Assembly: GCA_022845955.1 (NCBI GenBank)
Contig: AP025576.1
Span: 930,001 to 994,000, forward strand
Direction: 5' to 3'
From: Lachnospiraceae bacterium
GTDB lineage: Bacteria > Bacillota > Clostridia > Lachnospirales > Lachnospiraceae
DNA length: 64,000 nt
The stretch's first letter is position 1. Each line of letters starts with the position of its first letter. This document shows, in pieces, positions 35,844 through 44,107 of this stretch. A program made the position numbers and the translations under genes. Under the pieces are notes generated by a model, which saw nothing but the letters and a program-made list of their open reading frames with translations, made no database searches and was not told the origin of the DNA.

Positions 35844-36969
35844 AGGGGCTTTGGCTCGGACAGAAACCATTGTAAGAGGATATAAAAAAGCAGCCCTCTT
35901 TACGGATAAAGGAATTGAGAGAGCCGGGCTGTTGGAATATCCGCTGGCGTATATGAAGAAATCAGGTATAGAAACGATCATCCTGGATGAACTGCCTTCG
36001 GAACCGACGTTTATACAGGCGCAGCAGATTATTGATACGTTTAAAGCATCGGGGGCCGACGTGATCGTGGGGATTGGAGGCGGGAGTGTTCTTGATATGG
36101 CAAAGCTTTCCTCTATTGCCGCATCGGAGGATTACGGGGTGAAAGAGCTTTTGGAGAATCCTCTGCTGGGTAGGAAGAAAGCAGATACTCTTTTGATACC
36201 CACAACGGCAGGCACCGGTTCCGAAGCCACGCCTAACAGTATTGTTGCAGTACCGGAAAAGGAATTGAAGGTGGGTATTGTGAATCCGGAAATGACAGCG
36301 GATTATGTGATTCTGGATGGAATTATGATTAAAAACCTTCCGTTGCCGATAGCCGCCTCGACAGGAATTGATGCCATGGCCCATGCTGTGGAATGCTATA
36401 CCTCCAACAAAGCAAATCTTGTCAGTAATTTGTTCGCGGGGGAAGCCTTGAAGCTGATTTTTGATAATATTGAAGAAGCCTGTACAAATCCGGATGCAAT
36501 GGCTGCAAAAAACAGGATGCTTCTGGCTGCTTTTTACGCAGGGGCAGCAATTACTTCATCCGGCACTACGGCTGTACATGCATTATCGTATCCGTTAGGA
36601 GGAAAATATCATATAGCCCATGGTATCTCCAATGCAATTTTACTTATGCCCGTGATGCGTTTTAATGCCGATGCCTGTCAGGAGGAGTTGGCACAGATTT
36701 ATGATATGACAGCGCCGGGGGTTGCAGGCATAAGTACGGCGGACAAGGCCAATGTGGTTTTGAGGAGGATGGAAGAAATCATACATCATCTGAAGATACC
36801 TGTTTCCCTGGCTCCGTTTCATGTGGACGAAAGGGAAATAGACGGTTTGGTAAAAGCGGGGATGCAGGTGACAAGACTTCTTTCTAATAACAAGAAAACA
36901 GTTACACCGGAGGATGCACGCCGTATTTACCAGGAAATCATCGTTGACAGGAGAACGGGAAATGATTGA
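35794..36969 (+). CDS. Iron-containing (group III) alcohol dehydrogenase
   Basis: 391 residues from the ATG at 35794; a GTG at 35785 is in frame. The nucleotide site is IGGGSVLDMAK, and metal ligands appear in TGIDAMAHAVECYTS and YHIAHGISNAIL. PTTAGTGSEATPNSI is also typical. Members interconvert alcohols with aldehydes or ketones using NAD(H), as in lactaldehyde reductase. The gene starts inside the kinase gene and overlaps the aldolase gene by eight bases, so the three are made together. In this pathway it may oxidise a hydroxy-acid or reduce the aldehyde released by the aldolase. Confidence 0.88.
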   Translation: MATPSCLRLPGNVYCGEGALARTETIVRGYKKAALFTDKGIERAGLLEYPLAYMKKSGIETIILDELPSEPTFIQAQQIIDTFKASGADVIVGIGGGSVLDMAKLSSIAASEDYGVKELLENPLLGRKKADTLLIPTTAGTGSEATPNSIVAVPEKELKVGIVNPEMTADYVILDGIMIKNLPLPIAASTGIDAMAHAVECYTSNKANLVSNLFAGEALKLIFDNIEEACTNPDAMAAKNRMLLAAFYAGAAITSSGTTAVHALSYPLGGKYHIAHGISNAILLMPVMRFNADACQEELAQIYDMTAPGVAGISTADKANVVLRRMEEIIHHLKIPVSLAPFHVDEREIDGLVKAGMQVTRLLSNNKKTVTPEDARRIYQEIIVDRRTGND

Positions 36970-37855
36970 AATCAAAGGAATAATACCTCCTATCATTACG
37001 CCAATGGATGAAGAGGAGGCCATAAATGAGAAGGAACTTATGTCTCAGGTTAACCGGCTTATAGAATGCGGTATGCATGGTATCTTTGCCCTGGGAACCA
37101 ATGGAGAGGGGTACATACTTAGCGTTGAGGAAAAGGAAAGAGTCCTTGAAGCGGTAATTAAAGCCTGTGCCGGACGAGTGCCGGTCTATGCGGGAACGGG
37201 CTGCGTGTCCACGAAGGATACGATCCGAATGAGTAAACGGGCGGAAGAACTGGGAGCAGATGTATTATCGGTAATAACCCCCTGGTTTGCAGCAGCATCA
37301 CAGGAGGAATTGTATCTTCATTATAAAAAAGTTGCGGAATCGGTCGGACTTCCTATCGTGCTGTATAATATTCCCGCCAGGACCGGAAATTCACTGGCTC
37401 CTGCCACCGTCGCCCGGCTGGCTGATATAGATAATATCGTGGGGGTAAAGGACAGCAGCGGCAATTTTGACAACATGCTTCGGTATATAGAGCTTACCAA
37501 AGAGAAAAATTTCAGTGTCCTTTCGGGAAATGATTCTCTCATTCTCTGGAATTTACTTGCCGGCGGGACAGGGGGGATAGCAGGATGTGCCAACGTATTT
37601 CCTGAGAATATGGCAGCTGTTTATGAATGCTTCCAGGCAGGTGATCTGGAGGGAGCCCGCAGGGCGCAGGATAATATTCGTCCTTTCCGTAACCTTTTTG
37701 CCTATGGAAACCCCAACACGGTGGTAAAAAAAGCGGTGGAACTGCTGGGCTATCCGGTAGGAAAATGCAGGAGTCCCTTTGATTATATTTCTCCGGAAGG
37801 AGTGGAATCGATGAAACAGGTACTGGCAGAATGCAGTGCTGCCGGTATCCGGTAG
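36962..37855 (+). CDS. DapA-family aldolase/lyase (not a lysine-pathway enzyme)
   Basis: 297 residues from the ATG at 36962, which overlaps the upstream stop and has AGGAGA in front. The TIM-barrel class I aldolase residues are Y135 in VLYNIPARTG and K163 in VGVKDSSGN, the Schiff-base lysine. The loop reads GTNGEG where dihydrodipicolinate synthase has GTTGE, so a different acceptor is likely. Family members cleave or join pyruvate with aldehydes, for example 2-keto-3-deoxy acids. In this operon it should split or form a keto acid linked to the C4 acid pathway. The true substrate is unknown. Confidence 0.87.
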   Translation: MIEIKGIIPPIITPMDEEEAINEKELMSQVNRLIECGMHGIFALGTNGEGYILSVEEKERVLEAVIKACAGRVPVYAGTGCVSTKDTIRMSKRAEELGADVLSVITPWFAAASQEELYLHYKKVAESVGLPIVLYNIPARTGNSLAPATVARLADIDNIVGVKDSSGNFDNMLRYIELTKEKNFSVLSGNDSLILWNLLAGGTGGIAGCANVFPENMAAVYECFQAGDLEGARRAQDNIRPFRNLFAYGNPNTVVKKAVELLGYPVGKCRSPFDYISPEGVESMKQVLAECSAAGIR

Positions 37856-37903
37856 TAAGAAGAGAGGGTCAAAGCACATATAGGGGAGTGGACTGAATAA
37901 AAG

Positions 37904-37919
37904 GCGTGCCCCGGCACGC
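37904..37919 (+). other. Small hairpin before the pdxA-like gene
   Basis: GCGTGCC (37904-37910) pairs with GGCACGC (37913-37919). It sits just before the ribosome site AGGAG at 37922-37926, in the 79-base spacer after the aldolase gene, and may protect the downstream RNA end. Confidence 0.4.
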
Positions 37920-37934
37920 GGACAGGAGCTGGAA

Positions 37935-39071
37935 ATGAGACCGATTCTTGGAATTACTATGGGAGATCCGTCGGGGAACGGACCCGAAATCAGTGTAAAG
38001 GCATTGATGAGGCCGGATGTGTATGAAAGGTGCAGGCCGGTGATTATCGGAGATGCTGTTTGTATGGAAGAGGCTGTCCGGGTTGTGGAAGGTGCGCAGG
38101 CGTTCCGGATACATGCCATACAAAGGATGGAGGATGCAAAATTTTCCTATGGTACCATAGATGTACTGGACATGGGGCTGGTGGAGATAGCCAAAAGGCT
38201 GTATCGGAAGGATTGGAATGAAAAAGCGGCCATAATGGGGGAGGAAGCGGCAGGGGAGGCATATCGGGAAAGCCATAAAATGTGCGGGGAAGCGGCATTC
38301 CAATATGTAAAAAAAGTAATACAGCTTGCCATGGACAAAACTGTTGACGCTACGGTTACCAATGCTTTGAACAAGGACTACATCAATCTGGCCGGACATC
38401 ATTATTCGGGACATACCGAAATTTATGCGGATTACACGAAAACCTCACGGTATACTATGATGCTGGCACATGAAAATCTCCGGGTAGTGCATGTTTCCAC
38501 CCATGTTTCTTTAAGACAAGCTTGCGATTGCGTAAAAAAAGAGCGTGTGCTTGAGGTCATCAAAATTGCGGACAAAGGCTGCAGGGCACTGGGAATCAGA
38601 GAACCTAAAATCGGAGTGGCAGGATTGAATCCCCATTGCGGGGAGAACGGCTTATTTGGCAGAGAGGAAATCGAAGAGATTCAGCCTGCAATCGATGAAG
38701 CCCTTTCACAGGGAATATGTATCCCGGAGAGAAAACCCACTCCCCCGGACACCGTGTTTTCCAAAGCTTTGGGAGGATGGTATGACATTGTGGTCGTTAT
38801 GTACCATGACCAGGGCCACATCCCCTTAAAGGTAAAAGGCTTTGTTTATAATCAGGCGCTGCAGAAATGGGATGCAGTTGCCGGCATTAATGTCACACTG
38901 GGGCTTCCTATTATCAGGGCGTCGGTGGATCATGGTACAGGGGAAGGACATGCCGGAGACGGCAGCGCAAATGAGTTAAGTTTGGTAAACGCTGTGGATT
39001 ATGCAATCCGTATGGCGGAAGCAGGACTGACAGACCATGGCAGTTACGGCAACGGTAAGGTAACAGGATAA
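37935..39071 (+). CDS. PdxA-family 4-phospho acid dehydrogenase (PdxA2-like)
   Basis: 378 residues. The N-terminus RPILGITMGDPSGNGPEI and the metal-binding histidines in GHHYSGHTEIYAD, THVSLRQ and MYHDQGHIPLK mark the PdxA family. The usual VDHGTAFDIAG segment is here SVDHGTGEGHAGDG, an unusual change next to the active site. Since the gene sits with a four-carbon acid kinase, it more likely oxidises a 4-phospho-threonate-type compound to give, after decarboxylation, dihydroxyacetone phosphate, than makes vitamin B6. That role is known for PdxA2 enzymes; its use here is inferred. Confidence 0.87.
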   Translation: MRPILGITMGDPSGNGPEISVKALMRPDVYERCRPVIIGDAVCMEEAVRVVEGAQAFRIHAIQRMEDAKFSYGTIDVLDMGLVEIAKRLYRKDWNEKAAIMGEEAAGEAYRESHKMCGEAAFQYVKKVIQLAMDKTVDATVTNALNKDYINLAGHHYSGHTEIYADYTKTSRYTMMLAHENLRVVHVSTHVSLRQACDCVKKERVLEVIKIADKGCRALGIREPKIGVAGLNPHCGENGLFGREEIEEIQPAIDEALSQGICIPERKPTPPDTVFSKALGGWYDIVVVMYHDQGHIPLKVKGFVYNQALQKWDAVAGINVTLGLPIIRASVDHGTGEGHAGDGSANELSLVNAVDYAIRMAEAGLTDHGSYGNGKVTG

Positions 39072-39113
39072 TTGTTTTAATAAAAGAAGGTATACGTAAA
39101 GGAGGACCAGGTT

Positions 39114-40784
39114 ATGAGAAACAAAAAGAAGGTATTATCTATCATTATGGCATTGTCCATGACGGCGGCAGCTTTAACGGCATGCGGAACCGGAAGCAAA
39201 GAAGCAGGAAATACACAGTCAGTTCCGGAGAACACGGCATCCACAGCAGACACATCATCCGCAGCGGAAGCAGGAGGCGTCACCGCCGGTGCAAATGAAA
39301 ATACGGAATCGGGATATGTGGGAAACGGGGGAACCTATACCATGTATCTGCGTTCTACCTTCGTTGATTGGATTAATGATTTGGAATGGTACAAGGAGGC
39401 GGAAAAACGGACCGGTGTTACGGTGGAATATCAAAAAGGTACCAGCGTGGAAAATGATGTGTATACGGAAGTGGATCAGATGGTATTGAGCGGCACCCTG
39501 ACGGATTCCACGATGTGTAAGCAGGATCAGGCTAATATTTATGGGGCGCAGGGTGCATTTTATGATTTAAAGCCCCTGATTGATGAATATGCCCCACATA
39601 TCAAAGCGTACCTGGAAGAGAATCCTGACTATGAATCTTTGGTAACCAATGCGGATGGTTCCATTTACGGACTTTTGGTAGAAGGAATACAGAAAGGAAG
39701 CTTTGTTTTCTACCGCCAGGATCATTTTGATAAAGCAGGAGTGGATGTTTCAGGTATTAAGACAGTGGATGATTTCACGGAAGCACTGCGTGCGCTGAAG
39801 GCTTATTACAGCGATGTACCTAACTATTATCCTTTAAATGGCCGTGAGACGCCTCTCCGGTTCCAGAGCTTTTTTAACTGTAACAGTAATATATCGGCAC
39901 AGGAATCCAATGGATTTTATTACAACAATGTAGAGATGGGTTATGACATACATGCGGACGGCGCTTATGATATGGTCCGGACTATGAAATTATGGTGTGA
40001 TGAAGGACTTATTAATCCGGAGTGGATAGCCGGCGCCTTTTCAGAAGGGGACTGGGAAGCCGCCATGTGGGAAGGACGCGGCTCCGTAAGCTTTGATTTC
40101 TATACAAGGCCGGCTGCCTTTAACCTGGAAGGCAAGAACTATGATCCCGACTACAATATGGCTATCATGGATTTTCTTTCCGATAAAAACGGAAATCCTC
40201 TGAAGGTACAGACCGATACGAAATATAATCAGAAAAGAGCGACGGTTATCAATGCAAAGGCATCGGAAGAAACGGCAAAGACAATCATACAGTTCATTGA
40301 TTATTTTTACAGTGAGGAAGGCCAGACACTGGCAAACTGGGGTGTGGAAGGCGTCAGCTATGAGGAAACGGACGGTCAGAAGAATTATATAGTAAGTTAT
40401 GACGACGAACTGGCAAAACCCGACGGAGAGATGGAATGGAGCTTTTTGAGCGATCGTTTTACTATCTGTAAACCGCTTGATACCACTGCCTTTTATTCCT
40501 TTAATTCTGAAATTGTAAAGGATGCCGCTTTAAGGCTGTTCACAGATGAGTATTTACAGTATGGCATTAATATTATCTATTCGGATGAGCAGTCGGAAGA
40601 GCTTGCAACACTGACCGCTTCCCTGAAGGACAGCTGTGATGCAGGAATTATAGCATTTATCAGAGGAACAAAGGAACTGAATGAAGAAAACTGGAAGGCA
40701 TTCCTGGATGAAATGGATGCAGCCGGTTATACCAGGATGGAAGAGCTTCAGCTGGAAGCTTACAATAATACGTATATGGAATGA
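39114..40784 (+). CDS. Extracellular substrate-binding lipoprotein of the acid-sugar locus importer
   Basis: 556 residues behind AAAGGAGG. The signal peptide ends in lipobox LTAC with C24, followed by a Ser/Thr/Ala-rich linker to about residue 60. The body is of the LplA/YtcQ type (YKEAEKRTGVTVEYQKG, YSDVPNYYPLNGRET). It follows the pdxA-like gene by 42 bases and begins the importer part of the operon. A hairpin at 40812-40845 separates it from the permeases, as is common when the binding protein is needed in excess. Confidence 0.9.
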   Translation: MRNKKKVLSIIMALSMTAAALTACGTGSKEAGNTQSVPENTASTADTSSAAEAGGVTAGANENTESGYVGNGGTYTMYLRSTFVDWINDLEWYKEAEKRTGVTVEYQKGTSVENDVYTEVDQMVLSGTLTDSTMCKQDQANIYGAQGAFYDLKPLIDEYAPHIKAYLEENPDYESLVTNADGSIYGLLVEGIQKGSFVFYRQDHFDKAGVDVSGIKTVDDFTEALRALKAYYSDVPNYYPLNGRETPLRFQSFFNCNSNISAQESNGFYYNNVEMGYDIHADGAYDMVRTMKLWCDEGLINPEWIAGAFSEGDWEAAMWEGRGSVSFDFYTRPAAFNLEGKNYDPDYNMAIMDFLSDKNGNPLKVQTDTKYNQKRATVINAKASEETAKTIIQFIDYFYSEEGQTLANWGVEGVSYEETDGQKNYIVSYDDELAKPDGEMEWSFLSDRFTICKPLDTTAFYSFNSEIVKDAALRLFTDEYLQYGINIIYSDEQSEELATLTASLKDSCDAGIIAFIRGTKELNEENWKAFLDEMDAAGYTRMEELQLEAYNNTYME

Positions 40785-40811
40785 GAGCGTCAGGATGTAA
40801 AGAAGTATGAA

Positions 40812-40845
40812 ATCAGGCCGGAATTGTTACGGATTCCGGTCTGAT
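40812..40845 (+). terminator. Hairpin between binding-protein and permease genes
   Basis: ATCAGGCCGGAAT pairs with ATTCCGGTCTGAT over 13 bases with one G-U and an eight-base loop. It lacks a T run, so it more likely stabilises the upstream RNA or weakly attenuates than fully terminates. Confidence 0.5.
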
Positions 40846-40867
40846 ATAAAAAGAAAGAGGTGTATGT

Positions 40868-41839
40868 ATGGCCGGTAAGATAAAAAAACGGGTATCTGAT
40901 ATCCCGGTACATAAATTACCGATGCAAGAACGGATAAAAAAGGATTTGAAGAGGAATTACCTTTTATACCTTATGCTGTTACCCGGCATTTTTATCTTAA
41001 TCTGCTTTAAGGTGGGGCCGGTGGGTGCGATGGTAATCGCATTCCAGGACTTCAGTGCATTTAAAGGAATATGGGGCAGTGAGTGGGTCGGACTGAAGCA
41101 GTTCATAAAAATATTCCAGGATCCGTATATGCTTAAGTTGATAAAAAATACGGTCATCCTTGCAATTTTATCCATTGTGGTGGTATTTCCGTTCCCTATT
41201 CTGTTTTCTTTATTCTTAAATGAGGTGAGGATTAAGAAAATACGCCATGCGGTTCAATCGCTCAGCTTTCTTCCGTATTTTATATCATCGGCAATTATGG
41301 TCAGTATTCTTTATACGCTGGTATCCCCTTCCTATGGGCTGGTGAATAAGATCATTGAATTTTTCGGAGGAGATGCCATATTTTTTATGGCAGAACCGGA
41401 GTGGTTCCGGCCCCTGTATATTATACTCCAGATCTGGCAGACCTTCGGCTACTCCACAGTTATTTATGTGGCGGCTATGATGGCTATCGATACGGAACAA
41501 TATGAGGCCGCAGATATGGACGGAGCGAACCGGTGGCAGAAAATGTTTTTTATAACCCTGCCTTCTATTTCCAGTTCCATTATTGTTATGCTGATTATAA
41601 GTATCGGAAATATTTTTTCCGTAGATTTGGATCGGATCCTGTTGATGTATAATTCCAGTGTTTATGAGACGGCAGATGTAATTCAGACCTATGTATACAG
41701 GATAGCATTCCAGGCAACCGGATTCCCCAACTACAGCTATGGTACCGCCGTTAATATGTTGAAATCAATTATTGCATTTATTCTGGTAATCGCCGCAAAT
41801 AAGCTGGCTTCCAGGTACTCGGAAACCAGATTGTTCTAG
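40868..41839 (+). CDS. Sugar ABC transporter permease, LplB type
   Basis: 323 residues, with six membrane segments beginning YLLYLMLLPGIFILICFKVGP and the EAA loop EQYEAADMDGANRWQKM. A polar N-terminal tail of about 35 residues is a little longer than usual. The second permease starts 11 bases later. It should form the importer channel for the substrate caught by the preceding lipoprotein. No ATPase gene is present. Confidence 0.92.
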   Translation: MAGKIKKRVSDIPVHKLPMQERIKKDLKRNYLLYLMLLPGIFILICFKVGPVGAMVIAFQDFSAFKGIWGSEWVGLKQFIKIFQDPYMLKLIKNTVILAILSIVVVFPFPILFSLFLNEVRIKKIRHAVQSLSFLPYFISSAIMVSILYTLVSPSYGLVNKIIEFFGGDAIFFMAEPEWFRPLYIILQIWQTFGYSTVIYVAAMMAIDTEQYEAADMDGANRWQKMFFITLPSISSSIIVMLIISIGNIFSVDLDRILLMYNSSVYETADVIQTYVYRIAFQATGFPNYSYGTAVNMLKSIIAFILVIAANKLASRYSETRLF

Positions 41840-41850
41840 GGAGGAAAAGG

Positions 41851-42726
41851 ATGAAAAAGAAAATTGATCTGTTTGAAATCATAAATGACTTTCTGCTATG
41901 TATGATTGGATTCATCTGTATCTACCCTTTCCTGTACGAGATATTTGTGGCCGTAAGCGACGGCAGGTTTCTGGCAGCAGGACAGGTGACTTTTCTTCCC
42001 AAAGGGTTCAATCTGGAGGTTTTTAAGTATGTGCTTTCCAATCCCAAGCTTGACATTGCCCTCGGAATGAAGAATTCTTTTCTGTATACGGCCGGAGGTA
42101 CTCTGGTGGGTGTGCTGACCACTTACATTACGGCTTATGCCCTTTCACGTCCCCAGATTAAATCCAGATATATACTCATGGGAATCTTTACAATGACATG
42201 GGTTTTTGAGGCAGGTATCATCCCCACCTATATTGTTTACAGCCAGTTTGGCTTTATAGACAATCCTCTGGTGATGATTGTGCCGGGTGCCATAAATACC
42301 CAGTATCTGATTATCTGTAAGACCTATCTGGAAGGACTGCCTTATGAACTGGAAGAAGCGGCTACCGTTGACGGGGCTAATCAGTTCCGTATTCTGTGGA
42401 ATGTGTACCTGCCCATTTCAAAGCCGATCGTGGCAACAATCGGAACCTTTTATGCGGTGAATATCTGGAATCAGTATCTGGTTCCCCAGATATATCTGAA
42501 AGCCACCGGACTGAAGGTTATTCAGCAGATTCTTAAGGATGTGGTAATCTCGTCTGAAGGAGCGGGGGAAATGATGCAAACGGTTATACGGAACGGCGTA
42601 TCTATCAATCAGTATAATATGAAAGCTGCTGCGGTGGTCATCGCCATGCTGCCTATTGTATGTGTATATCCCTTTGTTCAGAAATATTTTAAGTCCGGTA
42701 TTCTGATAGGCTCCGTGAAAGGATAA
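41851..42726 (+). CDS. Sugar ABC transporter permease, YtcP type
   Basis: 291 residues behind GGGAGG. Six membrane segments, EAA loop ELEEAATVDGANQFRIL, and a C-terminus VQKYFKSGILIGSVKG typical of YtcP-type subunits. It pairs with the LplB-type protein upstream and is followed after 38 bases by the Asp-box hydrolase gene, so import and hydrolysis appear coupled. Confidence 0.92.
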   Translation: MKKKIDLFEIINDFLLCMIGFICIYPFLYEIFVAVSDGRFLAAGQVTFLPKGFNLEVFKYVLSNPKLDIALGMKNSFLYTAGGTLVGVLTTYITAYALSRPQIKSRYILMGIFTMTWVFEAGIIPTYIVYSQFGFIDNPLVMIVPGAINTQYLIICKTYLEGLPYELEEAATVDGANQFRILWNVYLPISKPIVATIGTFYAVNIWNQYLVPQIYLKATGLKVIQQILKDVVISSEGAGEMMQTVIRNGVSINQYNMKAAAVVIAMLPIVCVYPFVQKYFKSGILIGSVKG

Positions 42727-42764
42727 ACGAAAGAACAGGCCCAGGCCGGGAAAGGTAGGAATTT

Positions 42765-43934
42765 ATGGAGAGAACTTATGTAACCTTGAATAGGATGAAA
42801 GAGGATGGGACGCTATATTATAACGGGCTTCGTGATACGGTGGAAAGCCTGATTCCCAATCCTTATGAGAGCGCTCATGCGGCAGATTTGCTGGAGCTTC
42901 CCGGAGGGGATCTTCTGTGCTGCTGGTTTGCCGGTTCCAATGAAGGAAATGCAGATATCAGTATAGTGGTTTCACGGCTGAAGGCTGGGGAAAGCAAGTG
43001 GAGTGTTCCGGTGAAGGTATCGGACGATGAGGAACGCTCGGAACAGAACCCTTCGCTTTTTCTGACGCCGGAAGGGGATATATGGCTGATGTATACGGCA
43101 CAGATATCCCGGGCAGCCAGACCGGATTCACCGTTTAATCTCCAGTATACGGCTCAAATACGGCGGAAAATTTCCAAAGACAATGGAGAAACATGGGGAG
43201 AAACAGAAGTTATGTTTTCCAGGGAAGGTTCCTTCTGCAGACAAAAAATACAGATACTGAGCAATGGAAGATGGATATTTGGAAATTGGATTTGTTATAA
43301 CGACGACACTCATAACGGCAGTGATATAACCGTGGTACAGATATCCGATAATAATGGCCTTAGCTGGAAGGGTGTGGAAATACCGGGCAGCAGAGGAAGG
43401 GTTCATGCCAATCTTATAGAAACGGAGCCGGGGAAGGTAATCGCATTATTCCGAAGCCGCTCCGCCGATAATATTTATATCGCGCATTCGGATGATTGGG
43501 GAGAAAGCTGGAGCGGGCCGGTCAGGACACAACTGCCGAATAACAATTCCAGCATCAGTGCCATCCGTCTGCAGTCCGGTGCACTGGCAGTGTCTTACAA
43601 CCCTGTGAGGGCCAATGATAATCCGGATATTACGGTCTGGCCCCGTCAAAGATGTCCCGTAGCGATTGCCCTTTCCATGGACAACGGAAGAACCTGGCCT
43701 TTTTCCAGACTGGTGGAACAGGGGGAGGGTTTTACCGGAAACGAAAACGACGTGAGAAACCGCAGATATGAATATCCCGTTATCATGCAGACTGCCGATG
43801 GAAGGATACATGCTGCTTACAGTTACGGCGATCGAAGGTGTGTGAAGTATGTATCGGTTACGGAGGAGTGGATACGGGGAGATAACAGAGAAACGGGGAA
43901 CTGGCTGAATCCGACAGAGGAGAAGGTTCTGTAA
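42765..43934 (+). CDS. Asp-box (BNR, sialidase-like) hydrolase, cytoplasmic
   Basis: 389 residues, no signal peptide. Four Asp-box motifs are visible (SKDNGETW, SDNNGLSW, SDDWGESW, SMDNGRTW), which mark a six-bladed sialidase-type propeller. The sialidase FRIP motif is not seen, and the N-terminus reads HAADLLELPGGDLLCCWFAGS instead. The protein belongs to the broad BNR_2 group, most of which is uncharacterised. As the last gene of the importer operon it probably acts on the imported glycoside and may supply the acid used by the kinase and PdxA-like enzymes. It need not act on sialic acid. A terminator hairpin follows. Confidence 0.78.
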   Translation: MERTYVTLNRMKEDGTLYYNGLRDTVESLIPNPYESAHAADLLELPGGDLLCCWFAGSNEGNADISIVVSRLKAGESKWSVPVKVSDDEERSEQNPSLFLTPEGDIWLMYTAQISRAARPDSPFNLQYTAQIRRKISKDNGETWGETEVMFSREGSFCRQKIQILSNGRWIFGNWICYNDDTHNGSDITVVQISDNNGLSWKGVEIPGSRGRVHANLIETEPGKVIALFRSRSADNIYIAHSDDWGESWSGPVRTQLPNNNSSISAIRLQSGALAVSYNPVRANDNPDITVWPRQRCPVAIALSMDNGRTWPFSRLVEQGEGFTGNENDVRNRRYEYPVIMQTADGRIHAAYSYGDRRCVKYVSVTEEWIRGDNRETGNWLNPTEEKVL

Positions 43935-43947
43935 ATAATAAAAAAAT

Positions 43948-44011
43948 AAATGCACTGCTTCTTCCGCGGGCCGCTTATAAAAAACAGGCCGCAAAGAGAA
44001 GCGGTGCATTT
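43948..44011 (+). terminator. Terminator at the end of the acid-sugar operon
   Basis: AAATGCACTGCTTCT (43948-43962) pairs with AGAAGCGGTGCATTT (43997-44011), one T-G pair. The interior holds a second partial GC stem. The stem is preceded by an A run and ends in TTT. Confidence 0.65.
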
Positions 44012-44107
44012 GTCCTATACCCACAGAAAAATAGACTCCTAAATCCCTTCCATATCTGCTATGATAAAGATAACGGCCGGTAAGGCTGAAAGCGGGGAGT
44101 GCGGGGG

